A program made the position numbers and the translations under genes. A DNA stretch of 64,000 bases from Nonomuraea angiospora (GTDB lineage: Bacteria; Actinomycetota; Actinomycetes; Streptosporangiales; Streptosporangiaceae): the NCBI RefSeq assembly GCF_014873145.1, contig NZ_JADBEK010000001.1, positions 13,020,001 to 13,084,000 of the forward strand, in the 5' to 3' direction. Positions 54,942 to 63,411 of the stretch are shown here, one piece after another; position 1 is the stretch's first letter, and each line of letters starts with the position of its first letter. The notes under the pieces are model-generated. The model ran no database searches and had not been told where the DNA came from. It saw only the letters and a list, made by a program, of their open reading frames with translations.

Positions 54942-56522
54942 TTACTTCACGCCGAGGTCGGCCACGTCCACCGTCCACACCGGGTGGTACTCGAGGCCGG
55001 TCACCGACGCCGCCGTCACGATGTTCTGGCCGGGCTGGATCAGCGGGACGAACGGGCCGGAGGCGTTCAGCTTGGTCTGCACGTCCACGTACGCGGCCTT
55101 GCGGGCGTCGTCGCCGATCGCCGTGGCGGCTTTGTCACCGGCGGCCTCGATCTCCTTGGCCGCCCCCGCCTTCCAGCCGGCCCGCAGGCCCACCGTCTTG
55201 CCCGGCAGGAACGCCAGGTAGTCGCTCGGGTCGGGGTAGTCCGGGCCCCAGTACCACAGGCCCATCTCCTCCTTGCCGTTGCGGTAGTTGTCCAGGGCCG
55301 TGGTGACCGGCGCGGGCTGCAGGTCGACCGTGATGCCGACCTCCTTGAGGTTGGCCTGGATGCGCTCGGCCAGCGGCTGGAAGGACAGGCCGTTGACGGT
55401 CAGCTCGCTCGGGTACTCCAGCTTGACGGTCGGGTTCGACACGCCGCTGGCGGCCAGCGCCGCCTTGGCGCCCTCGACGTCCCGCTTGGCCGCCTGGTCG
55501 GCGGGCAGCGCGCCGAGCAGCTGCGACGGGATGACGCCCGGCGCCTGCGCCGAGCCCTCGCCGGCCAGCTCCAGCAGCCCCGCGTAGTCGACGCCCTTGC
55601 GGACCGCCTCCACGAACTTGGGGTTGGTCGTCGTCTTGCTGATCGCCGAGTCCTGGTTGGCCAGCAGGAAGATGACGTTCGCCGAGGCGGTCTTCTTGAC
55701 CTGCAGGGTCGCGGGCATGCCGGTGACCTGGTCGCCCGACAGGTTGAGGGCGATCTGGCTGTCGCCGCGCTGGACGTTCAGCTTCTGCGTGGCGGCCTCG
55801 ACGTTGCGGATGACGACCTTGTCGTAGGCGGGCTTGGTGCCGTAGTACTTGGGGTTCGCCTTGAGCGTGACCTGGCTGCTCACGTTGAACGACTCGATCA
55901 TGTACGGGCCGGAGCCGGCGGAGGCCGAGTTCAGGTACTGCTCGGCCTTGTCCTGGGCGTCCGTGGTGGCGCCGTGCTCCTTGGCGACCTTGCTGTTGAG
56001 GATGCCGAGGGCCGGGTTGGGCAGGATGTAGGGCAGCGCCGGGTTGGGCGCCTTCGACGTCAGCGTGATCGTCGAGTCGTCGGTCTTGGCCACCTCGACG
56101 CCGTCCAGCAGGAACGACGGCGTGCCCTTCATGTCCCGCACGCGCGTCAGCGAGAACACCACGTCGTCCGCCGTCAGCGGCGACCCGTCCGCGAACGTGG
56201 CGCCCTTCTTCAGCTTGAGCGTCAGGATCTTGCCGTCCTTGCTCAGCTCGTACGACTCGGCGAGCGCGGGCACCGGCTTGGTCACGTCGGCGCCGTCGAA
56301 CGTGAGCAACGTCTCATAGACGGCCTTGCCGACGATCAGCCCCGTCGGCTCGTACGTGCGGCCCGGGTCGGCCGTCTTGAGGTCGAAGGACGTGTCGATG
56401 ACGAGGGTCTTGCCCCCACCGCCGGACGCGGCGGGTGTCTGGGAGCCGCCGCCGCTACCGCAGGCGGCCAGGGCGAGTGCACCGGCGAGCAGCACAGCCG
56501 CCGTCTGCGAGCGGGTCGCCAT
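54942..56522 (-). CDS. Peptide/substrate-binding lipoprotein (SBP family 5)
   Basis: A 526-residue lipoprotein. The signal ends in the lipobox LAAC (Cys21), then a Gly/Ser linker. The SBP_bac_5 domain shows TFADGSPLTADDVVFSLTRVRD near 110 and WYWGPDYPDPSDYLAFL near 430. It feeds the DppBCDF-type transporter encoded downstream on the same strand. GGAGG precedes ATG 56522 by seven bases. First gene of an operon that appears to reach to the racemase at 47.6 kb. Confidence 0.94.
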   Translation of the reverse strand: MATRSQTAAVLLAGALALAACGSGGGSQTPAASGGGGKTLVIDTSFDLKTADPGRTYEPTGLIVGKAVYETLLTFDGADVTKPVPALAESYELSKDGKILTLKLKKGATFADGSPLTADDVVFSLTRVRDMKGTPSFLLDGVEVAKTDDSTITLTSKAPNPALPYILPNPALGILNSKVAKEHGATTDAQDKAEQYLNSASAGSGPYMIESFNVSSQVTLKANPKYYGTKPAYDKVVIRNVEAATQKLNVQRGDSQIALNLSGDQVTGMPATLQVKKTASANVIFLLANQDSAISKTTTNPKFVEAVRKGVDYAGLLELAGEGSAQAPGVIPSQLLGALPADQAAKRDVEGAKAALAASGVSNPTVKLEYPSELTVNGLSFQPLAERIQANLKEVGITVDLQPAPVTTALDNYRNGKEEMGLWYWGPDYPDPSDYLAFLPGKTVGLRAGWKAGAAKEIEAAGDKAATAIGDDARKAAYVDVQTKLNASGPFVPLIQPGQNIVTAASVTGLEYHPVWTVDVADLGVK

Positions 56523-56540
56523 GATGGGTCCTCCAAGATT

Positions 56541-56587
56541 TGGACGTTCGGCAGGAAGATGTCGAGGATTGTGCGGCAGAACGTCCA
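56541..56587. promoter_or_regulatory. Inverted repeat in the Lrp/transporter intergenic region
   Basis: TGGACGTTCGGC (56541-56552) and GCAGAACGTCCA (56576-56587) are inverted copies with one mismatch, 23 bases apart. They lie just upstream of the transporter SBP gene and opposite the AsnC/Lrp gene. A likely binding site for that regulator. Confidence 0.6.
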
Positions 56588-56634
56588 GGCACTGTGCGGT
56601 CGGTAAGACGTATATAAAGGTCGATGAGGTAATG

Positions 56635-57285
56635 ATGAGTGAAATTTCCAGAAATGGTGTCGGCGGCGGCGGTCAGCCTGGACGGATCGGCATCGGTCTC
56701 GAGCTTGACGACATCCACATGAAGATCCTCGAGGTCCTGCGCGAGAACGGCAGGATCTCGGTGGCCGCGCTGGCCGATCGGGTGGGCATCTCCCGGGCGA
56801 ACGCCTACACGCGCTTCGAGGCGCTGCGCGCCGACGGCGCGATCAAGCGCTTCACCGCGGAGATCGACCACGTGCGGGCCGGGCTCGGCATCACCGCCCT
56901 GATCTTCGTGACCGTACGCCAGCAGATGTGGAAGCAGTTCCGGGCCGAGCTGGCCCGGATGCCGGAGGTGGAGTACTGCGCGATCACCACCGGGCAGCAC
57001 GACGCCATGATCCAGGTACGCGTGTCCGACGTGGCCGCCGTGCACACCATGGTGACCGACCGGCTGGCCAACATCCCGGCCGTCAAGGCGACGGAGACCG
57101 TGTTCATCCTGGACGAGGTGCTCAGGCGGCCGTACGTGCTGCCCAGCGACCGCGACCGTGATCGCGACCGGGCCCGCCCGGCCCGGCGGCCCGCCCAGGA
57201 AGGGGCGCAGGGCGGCGTGCCGCTCGGCAAGATGCGCTTCGTCGGCGCCGCCGAGGGCCGCGCCGCCCTCCGCAAGGACGACTGA
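56635..57285 (+). CDS. Lrp/AsnC-family transcriptional regulator
   Basis: A 216-residue regulator: a winged HTH (DIHMKILEVLRENGRISVAALADRVGISRANAYTRFEALRADGAI) followed by a RAM ligand domain (ITALIFVTVRQQMW..., EVEYCAITTGQHDAMIQVRV). The C-terminal 40 residues are a basic tail with an RDRDRDRAR stretch not usual for the family. Divergent from the peptide-uptake/N-acylamino acid operon. ATG 56635 is preferred over the adjacent ATG 56632 because GAGG stands five bases before it. Confidence 0.92.
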   Translation: MSEISRNGVGGGGQPGRIGIGLELDDIHMKILEVLRENGRISVAALADRVGISRANAYTRFEALRADGAIKRFTAEIDHVRAGLGITALIFVTVRQQMWKQFRAELARMPEVEYCAITTGQHDAMIQVRVSDVAAVHTMVTDRLANIPAVKATETVFILDEVLRRPYVLPSDRDRDRDRARPARRPAQEGAQGGVPLGKMRFVGAAEGRAALRKDD

Positions 57286-57289
57286 GTGA

Positions 57290-57634
57290 TCAGCCGACCT
57301 CCCTGCACACGCTCACGTGCACCGTGTCGTCCCCGTCGAAGCTGAACTCCTCCACCAGGCGCAGTAGCCCGTCGTCCCCCTCCTCGATGCGGCTGCTGCT
57401 CTGGCCGCCCGCCTTCCCGCCGGCCTTCAGCGCGTGCGCGTACGAGATCGCCACCTGGGCGCCGTCGCGCATGCCCACGAAACGCCCGTGGGTCACGGTG
57501 TCGCCGGAGTAACTGCCCCACACCACCCCGTCAGCCTCCTGGTACAGGAACTCCGTCGGGCTGTCCGGGTCGACTGCGCTCGCGGTCGAGCTCACCATCA
57601 CGAATTTGCGGCCGTTGAGATTCACGCCCGCCAT
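57290..57634 (-). CDS. Hypothetical protein (n-acetylglutamate-synthase-like DUF)
   Basis: A 114-residue beta-rich protein beginning MAGVNLNGRKFVMVSSTASAV, with GDTVTHGRFVGMRDG and FSFDGDDTVHVSVCREVG at the end. Similar small proteins are often labelled n-acetylglutamate synthase without evidence. The start could also be ATG 57646. Convergent with the Lrp gene, stops five bases apart. Confidence 0.7.
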   Translation of the reverse strand: MAGVNLNGRKFVMVSSTASAVDPDSPTEFLYQEADGVVWGSYSGDTVTHGRFVGMRDGAQVAISYAHALKAGGKAGGQSSSRIEEGDDGLLRLVEEFSFDGDDTVHVSVCREVG

Positions 57635-57661
57635 CGTGACCCACATTCCCGAAATTTCAGC

Positions 57662-57677
57662 ATCCGTCTGGACGGAT
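57662..57677. promoter_or_regulatory. 16-bp palindrome ATCCGTC-TG-GACGGAT
   Basis: Seven-base arms around TG, perfectly symmetric. The half-site atccgtcc recurs at 57705. It lies between the hypothetical gene and the alcohol dehydrogenase and may be an operator for either. Confidence 0.5.
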
Positions 57678-57779
57678 CGTGAGGAGACCGGTCAATGATC
57701 GACAATCCGTCCAGTCAGGTCCGCCGCCCGGAGGTCCGCCGGCGCAACGTCGACGAGCGCGGCGTCCGCGTCCTGGCGG

Positions 57780-57821
57780 GGCCGGAGCGCACGGCCGTCC
57801 GGATGACCGTGCGCTCCGGCC
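57780..57821. terminator. Large hairpin (15-bp stem) upstream of the alcohol dehydrogenase
   Basis: GGCCGGAGCGCACGG pairs perfectly with its complement across a 12-base loop. It lies 120 bases before the dehydrogenase start, so it could be an attenuator in that leader or a terminator for transcription entering from the left. Confidence 0.6.
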
Positions 57822-57943
57822 CACCTCGTCCTCAAAGCCTGGCAAACCCGCTCTGACCAGGTTCGACGGCCGGTGGACAGGAAAGGGTGCGCGAGAGAGG
57901 GCCTCTCTGCGAGGCCGCTGCTTCCGTAAGAAGAGGAGACGGC

Positions 57944-58972
57944 ATGTCTTCTTCCGCCACGCACCGTGCCGTACAGGTCACCGAGCCCGGCGGCGACCTG
58001 TCCCTGGTCCGGGTGGATGCCCGGGAGCCGGGCCCGGGCCAGGTGCGCGTCACCGTCGAGGCGTGCGGGGTGTGCCACTCCGACCAGCTGATCACCGCCG
58101 GACACCTCCCGGGCGCCACCTTCCCCGTCACGCCGGGGCACGAGATCGCGGGACGCATCGACGCGATCGGCGGCGACGTCGCCGGCTGGTCCGTCGGTGA
58201 CCGCGTGGCGGTCGGCTGGTACGGCGGCAGCTGCGGCCACTGCGACGCCTGCAGGGAGGGCGACGGCATCCTCTGCCCCGAGCTTCAGGTGCCGGGCGTC
58301 GCGTACGCCGGCGGGTTCGCCGACTCCGTCGTGGTGCCCGCCGTGGCCCTGGCCGCGGTCCCGGACGAGCTCACGGCGGTGGAGGCCGCGCCCCTGGCCT
58401 GCGCCGGCGTGACCGTGTACAACGCGCTGCGCCGCAGCTCGGCGCGACCGGGCGACACCGTCGCGATCCTCGGTCTGGGCGGCCTGGGGCACCTGGGCGT
58501 GCAGTTCGCCGCCAAGATGGGCTTCGACACCGTCGCCATGGCCCGCGGCCCCGAGAAGGCGTCGCTGGCCCACCAGCTCGGCGCCGCCCGCTACATCGAC
58601 ACCGCCGCCGAGAACATGGCCGGCGCGCTCCAGGCCCAGGGCGGAGCCAAGGTGGTGCTGGCGACGGTGACCAACGCCACGGCGATGTCCCGGACGATCG
58701 ACGGGCTGGGCCGGCGCGGCGAGCTCATCGTCGTCGGCGTCGACATGGAGGCGCTGGACATCACGCCCCTGCAGCTCGTGGGCGCGGCCAGGCGGGTGCG
58801 TGGGCACGCTTCCGGCATCGCGGTCGACACCCAGGACACCATGAGGTTCGCCGCCCGGAACGGCGTCCGGGCGTGGACCGAGGAGGTCCCGCTGGAGGAG
58901 GCTGAGGCGGCGTTCCAGAAGATGCTCTCCGGCCGCGCCCGCTTCCGCATGGTCCTGACCACCGGCAACTGA
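57944..58972 (+). CDS. Zinc-dependent alcohol dehydrogenase
   Basis: A 342-residue medium-chain dehydrogenase. The catalytic zinc residues are in CGVCHSD (Cys41) and GHEIAG (His63), and the structural zinc cysteines in CGHCDACREGDGILC near 97-111. The NAD-binding motif is LGLGGLGHLGVQFA near 178. Length and motifs match the AdhP/propanol-preferring subgroup. AGAGGAGA lies before ATG 57944. The substrate is not readable. Confidence 0.95.
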   Translation: MSSSATHRAVQVTEPGGDLSLVRVDAREPGPGQVRVTVEACGVCHSDQLITAGHLPGATFPVTPGHEIAGRIDAIGGDVAGWSVGDRVAVGWYGGSCGHCDACREGDGILCPELQVPGVAYAGGFADSVVVPAVALAAVPDELTAVEAAPLACAGVTVYNALRRSSARPGDTVAILGLGGLGHLGVQFAAKMGFDTVAMARGPEKASLAHQLGAARYIDTAAENMAGALQAQGGAKVVLATVTNATAMSRTIDGLGRRGELIVVGVDMEALDITPLQLVGAARRVRGHASGIAVDTQDTMRFAARNGVRAWTEEVPLEEAEAAFQKMLSGRARFRMVLTTGN

Positions 58973-59022
58973 CGATCCCGACAGCCGCGATCGGCTGCCC
59001 GGGCTTGAGCATCAGGCCCGCT

Positions 59023-59051
59023 TTGTCACGGCTGCCGGTGCTTTCTATGCT
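59023..59051 (+). promoter_or_regulatory. Promoter of the LuxR-type regulator, predicted leaderless
   Basis: TTGTCA (59023-59028), a 17-base spacer and TATGCT (59046-59051). The first base of GTG 59058 lies seven bases after the -10 box, where transcription would begin. No SD precedes the start. Confidence 0.7.
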
Positions 59052-59057
59052 CGGCGT

Positions 59058-61781
59058 GTGCTGGGGAGAGACGACGAGAGCGAACTGCTGGAGTCGTTGC
59101 TGCGGCACGCCGCCGAGGGGCGCGGCGGCGGAGCGATCCTCCACGGTGAGCCCGGGATCGGGAAGACCGCCCTCCTGGCACACGCCTCGGAACAGGCGGC
59201 CGGGTTCCGGGTGCTGCGCGCGGTGGGTGTCGAGCCGGAGGCCGATCTCGCGTACGCGACGCTGCACCAGCTCCTACTCCCCGTGCTCGGACGGGTCCAC
59301 GAGCTGCCGGACCCGCAGGCGCGGGCATTGCGCGTCCTGTTCGGGCGCGCGCACGGCGCGCCGCCCGATCCGTTCATGGTGGGGCTGTCGACCTTGTCGC
59401 TGCTGTCCCTGGCGGCCGGCGAGAGGCCGGTGCTGTGCGTGGTCGACGACGCGCACTGGGCCGACCGGCCGACGCTGAAGACCCTGGCGTTCGTCGCCCG
59501 CCGGCTGGACGACGAGCCCGTCGCGGTGGTGCTGGCCGCACGCGCCGACGAGGGCCACAGCACCGACCTGCCCGACCTGCGCCGCATCCCGCTCGCGGGC
59601 CTGCGACCCGAAGCGGCCAGGGCCCTGCTCGCCGGACGCGCAGGCGAGCCGGGCCTGAGCGAGGGCGCGCAGGATCGGCTGCTGGCGGTCACGGGGGGCA
59701 ATCCCCTGGCCCTGCTCGAGCTCGCCGGAACGACGATCCCGCCGGAGGGGACGCATGAGCCGCCGGCCATGACCGATCGGCTACGGCGCTCGTTCCTGGC
59801 CAGGATCCGAGCGCGGCACGTCGAGTCGTTGCCGCTGCTCCAGCTGATCGCCGCCGACGGCTCGGGCGGCGTCGAGACCATCGACAGGGCGGCCGCCTCC
59901 ATGGGGATCGCCACCGACGTGCTGCACCGCGCCGAGCTGGACGACGTGCTGACCCACGACGGGACGCGGTTGGTGTTCCGGCATCCGCTGATCCGATCCG
60001 CGATCTACCACAGCGCCACGGCCAACCGGCGCGTCGCGATCCATCGTGCCCTCGCCGCGGCCTTCGACGCCCCGGCCGACCAGCACCGCCATGCCTGGCA
60101 CCTCGGGCAGGCCGCGGTCGGGCACGACGAGCACGCCGCCGACCAGCTCGAGCACTCGGCCGAACAGGCGGCCCTGCGCGGGGGCCCGGCCGCGGCCATG
60201 GCCTCGCTGTCGCGGGCGGCCGAGCTCACGGTTGACGGCCCGCGCAGGGGACGGCGGCTGTGGACCGCCGCGCACGCCGCCGCCCAGGGCGGGTTCACCG
60301 CTGCGGCCGCCGAGCTGCTCGATCGGGCCGAGCGCGAGCCTTCCCTGGACGAGACGGACCGGATCTCCGTGGCCGTCATGCGAGCGGTCGTGGCGGAGTT
60401 CGCCGGCTCCCCGGCGGAGGCGATGGACCTCATCAAGCCCTGGCTCCCACGCGCGCTGCGGATCGACCGGCGCCGCTTCACCCCGACCGCCGCGATGTAC
60501 GGCAACCTCGGCGTCCGCGCCAACCGGCCACAGGCCTGGTCGGACCTCGCCGAATGGCTGGACGGGAGCACGCTGGCGCCGGACGACCCGCAGGACGCGG
60601 TGCTGCTGCTGCTTCGGGACGCCGGCCGGGCACGGACGGGCCGCGATCCAGGAGCGGCCGTGCGCGACCGCGCAGCGGTCGAGTCGCTCACCGATCCGAT
60701 CACGATGACCCTGGCCGGGTCGATCGCCCGCGAGCTCGGCGACCGCGAGCTGAGCGGGCGCCTGTATCGCAACGCGGGGAAGCTGGCACGCAACAGCGGC
60801 GCGCTCGGCGCGCTCGCGTGGAACCTCGGCTACCAGGCCGCCGATGAGATCTCGCGCGGCAGGCTGGGGCTCGCGGAGGCCCACGCCGAGGAGGGCTGCC
60901 AGTTCGCCGCCGAGGTCGGCCAGCCGAACACGGGCTGCCGCAACCGAGGGCTGCTCGCGCTGTGCGCCGCCATCCGGGGCCGGGCGGACGCCGGCGAGCT
61001 GGCCGTCGGCGTGCTGGCCGAGGCGAGCGGTCGCGACCTGGCCGACGCCGTGTTCCACGCCAGGCGGGCGCTCGGGCTCATCGAGCTGGTCGCGGGCAGG
61101 CATCGCGAAGCCGTACGGCACTTCGAGGCGGTCGCCGGCCGGGACGCCGGCGCGCCCCCTGACCTGGGCATGGGAATCGTCCCCGACCTCGTCGAGGCCC
61201 TGGTCCGCGCCGGCGAGCGGGATCGGGCCGCCGCGGCCACGGCCCGCTACGCACAGTGGACCGAACGTATCGCCTCGCCGGAGCTGGGCGCGCTCACGGC
61301 CCGCTGCCGGGCACTGGTCCGCGCCGACGGCGGCGCCGACGTCCACTACGCCGAAAGCCTGCGGCTGCACGCCAGGTGCGACGCCCCGCTGGAGCAGGCC
61401 CGTACGGAGCTGCTGTTCGGCGAGCGACTGCGGCGTGACCGGCGACGCTCCGAGGCTCAGGAACACCTGCGCGCCGCGGCGGAGACCTTCCGCCGCATCG
61501 GCGCCCTCCCCTGGGCCGAGCGCGCGCTGGAGGAGCTGCGCGCCACCGGGGAGTCGGCCCGGACCCGCGCGCCCGAGGCGGACACGCTGAGCACGCTCAC
61601 CCCGCAGGAGCTGCGAATCACGCTGGCCGTCGCGGAGGGGGCGACCAACCGGGAGATCGCCGCGCAACTGTTCCTGAGCCCGCGCACCGTGGACTACCAC
61701 CTGCGCAAGGTCTTCCAGAAGGCCGGCATCACCTCGCGGGCCGAGCTCATCCGGCTCGTCCTCGCCGAGCGGTCCGCCTGA
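59058..61781 (+). CDS. Large ATP-binding LuxR-family (LAL) regulator
   Basis: A 907-residue LAL regulator. The Walker A motif is HGEPGIGKTALL near residue 31 and Walker B is VLCVVDDAHWAD near 130. A long helical TPR-like middle follows, and a C-terminal LuxR HTH (LTPQELRITLAVAEGATNREIAAQLFLSPRTVDYHLRKVFQKAGITSR, residues about 852-900). Proteins of this type often control secondary metabolism. Downstream is an MFS exporter with its own promoter, its likely neighbour in function. Confidence 0.94.
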   Translation: MLGRDDESELLESLLRHAAEGRGGGAILHGEPGIGKTALLAHASEQAAGFRVLRAVGVEPEADLAYATLHQLLLPVLGRVHELPDPQARALRVLFGRAHGAPPDPFMVGLSTLSLLSLAAGERPVLCVVDDAHWADRPTLKTLAFVARRLDDEPVAVVLAARADEGHSTDLPDLRRIPLAGLRPEAARALLAGRAGEPGLSEGAQDRLLAVTGGNPLALLELAGTTIPPEGTHEPPAMTDRLRRSFLARIRARHVESLPLLQLIAADGSGGVETIDRAAASMGIATDVLHRAELDDVLTHDGTRLVFRHPLIRSAIYHSATANRRVAIHRALAAAFDAPADQHRHAWHLGQAAVGHDEHAADQLEHSAEQAALRGGPAAAMASLSRAAELTVDGPRRGRRLWTAAHAAAQGGFTAAAAELLDRAEREPSLDETDRISVAVMRAVVAEFAGSPAEAMDLIKPWLPRALRIDRRRFTPTAAMYGNLGVRANRPQAWSDLAEWLDGSTLAPDDPQDAVLLLLRDAGRARTGRDPGAAVRDRAAVESLTDPITMTLAGSIARELGDRELSGRLYRNAGKLARNSGALGALAWNLGYQAADEISRGRLGLAEAHAEEGCQFAAEVGQPNTGCRNRGLLALCAAIRGRADAGELAVGVLAEASGRDLADAVFHARRALGLIELVAGRHREAVRHFEAVAGRDAGAPPDLGMGIVPDLVEALVRAGERDRAAAATARYAQWTERIASPELGALTARCRALVRADGGADVHYAESLRLHARCDAPLEQARTELLFGERLRRDRRRSEAQEHLRAAAETFRRIGALPWAERALEELRATGESARTRAPEADTLSTLTPQELRITLAVAEGATNREIAAQLFLSPRTVDYHLRKVFQKAGITSRAELIRLVLAERSA

Positions 61782-61799
61782 GACCGGCGATTTCACTGA

Positions 61800-61828
61800 T
61801 TCGACGGCCGCCCGGGTCTTTCTAGCGT
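61800..61828 (+). promoter_or_regulatory. Promoter of the 14-TM exporter
   Basis: TTCGAC (61800-61805), 17-base spacer, TAGCGT (61823-61828). The same -10 hexamer occurs in the NRPS-operon promoter. The start codon is about 45 bases downstream. Confidence 0.55.
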
Positions 61829-61873
61829 TGGGACGTCAATTCCCTCGCGGCTCTTCTCTGAAGGAACACGTTC

Positions 61874-63403
61874 ATGTCATCCCCGGATATCGACGACGGC
61901 CGGCGCGCCGGTCCCAAGCAGTGGTTCGGCCTGGTGGTGCTGGTCCTGCCCGCCATGTTGCTGTTCATGATGCTCACCATCCTGTTCCTGGCCATTCCCC
62001 AGCTGGCCGAGGAGCTCCGGCCGACCAGCACCCAGACGTTGTGGATCATCGACATCTACGGCTTCCTGATGGCGGGGCTGCTGGTCACCATGGGCACGCT
62101 GGGCGACAGGATCGGCCATCGCCGATTGCTGATCGCCGGCGCCGTCGTCTTCGCCGTGGTCTCGCTGGTGGCCGCGAACACCTCCGACCCGGCTCTGCTG
62201 ATCCTGTGGCGGGCCGTCCTGGGAGTCGCGGCCGCCACCCAGATGCCCGCCACCCTGGGCCTGATCTTCGCCACGTTCGCCGACGCGCGGCAGCGGGGCG
62301 TCGCCGTCGGCGTCTGGTCGGGCGGCATCTCGGTGGGCACCGGCCTCGGCCCGGTGCTCGGCGGGGCGCTGCTGGACACGTTCTCCTGGCGGGCGGCCTT
62401 CCTGGTGGCCGTGCCGGTCATGGTGGCGGTGGCCATCGGCGCCCTCCTGCTGCTGCCCGACAACCGCAACCCGGCGGCGGGCCGGCCCGATCTGTTCAGC
62501 GTGGCGCTGTCGCTGGCGACGCTGCTGCCCATCGTCTACGGCGTCAAAGAGCTGGGCAAGGCCGGCACGCTCGCGACGGCGCTGGTGAGCGTCGTGGCCG
62601 GGGTGGGGTTCGGCGTGTGGTTCGTGCTGCGCCAGCTGCGGCTGCCGGAGCCGCTGCTGGACGTGCGGCTGTTCGCCCACCGCGCGGTCAGCGGTGCGCT
62701 GGGTGTTTTCCTGCTGGCCGCCGTCGCGCTCGGCGGCGTGTACCTGCTGGTCACGCAGTATCTCCAGCTGGTGGAGGGGCTCTCCCCGCTGCAGGCGGGG
62801 CTGTGGGTGCTGCCGGGGGCGGCCCTGCTGGTGCTGGTCTCGACGGTCTCCCCGATCCTGGTACGGCGTGTCCGCCCGGGCCATCTCATCGCGGCCGGGC
62901 TGGCCGTCCAGGTGATCGGCTACCTGATGCTCACCCAGGTCGGCGCTGTCGGCGGGCTGCCGCTGCTGGTCGCGGGCTTCATGGTGCTCTATCCGGCGGT
63001 CGCGCCGTCCATGGCGCTGACCACCAACCTCGTCGTGGGCTCGGTGCCGCCGCAGAAGGCGGGCGCGGCCTCCGGACTCGCCACGACCTGCAGCGACCTG
63101 GGCATCTCGCTCGGCATCGCCGTCATCGGCAGCATCGGCGCCGCCGTCTACCGCACCCGGATCAGCGGCGAACTGCCCGGCGGCCTGCCACCAGAAGCCG
63201 TCGCGGCCAGTGGCGACAGCCTCGACGGCGCGGTCTCGGCGGCGCGGGGGTTGCCGGGCGAGCTGGCCGCGCAGGTCCTCGCCCCCGCTCGGGAGGCCTT
63301 CGCCGGCGGACTCAACGTGGCGGCCGGCATCGCGGCGGTCATCGCGGGCGGCGCGGCGATTCTCGCGCTCCTCCGGTTGCGCCACATCCCGCCCGGCGGC
63401 TGA
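61874..63403 (+). CDS. MFS drug exporter (DHA2, 14 TM)
   Basis: A 509-residue membrane protein with fourteen hydrophobic segments. The motif A loop is GTLGDRIGHRRLL near 76 and motif C is GTGLGPVLGGALLD near 155, a signature of drug:H+ antiporters of the DHA2/EmrB family (QacA/SmvA-like). GAAGGAA lies before ATG 61874. The adjacent LAL regulator suggests controlled export of a metabolite or toxic compound. Confidence 0.94.
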   Translation: MSSPDIDDGRRAGPKQWFGLVVLVLPAMLLFMMLTILFLAIPQLAEELRPTSTQTLWIIDIYGFLMAGLLVTMGTLGDRIGHRRLLIAGAVVFAVVSLVAANTSDPALLILWRAVLGVAAATQMPATLGLIFATFADARQRGVAVGVWSGGISVGTGLGPVLGGALLDTFSWRAAFLVAVPVMVAVAIGALLLLPDNRNPAAGRPDLFSVALSLATLLPIVYGVKELGKAGTLATALVSVVAGVGFGVWFVLRQLRLPEPLLDVRLFAHRAVSGALGVFLLAAVALGGVYLLVTQYLQLVEGLSPLQAGLWVLPGAALLVLVSTVSPILVRRVRPGHLIAAGLAVQVIGYLMLTQVGAVGGLPLLVAGFMVLYPAVAPSMALTTNLVVGSVPPQKAGAASGLATTCSDLGISLGIAVIGSIGAAVYRTRISGELPGGLPPEAVAASGDSLDGAVSAARGLPGELAAQVLAPAREAFAGGLNVAAGIAAVIAGGAAILALLRLRHIPPGG

Positions 63404-63411
63404 GAAGCGAC

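Noticed and set aside
57694..57855. A 53-codon ORF after GAGGAG in the region before the alcohol dehydrogenase
   Set aside because: It contains both arms of the 15-bp hairpin, is Arg-rich and shows no protein-like pattern; the hairpin explains the sequence better.
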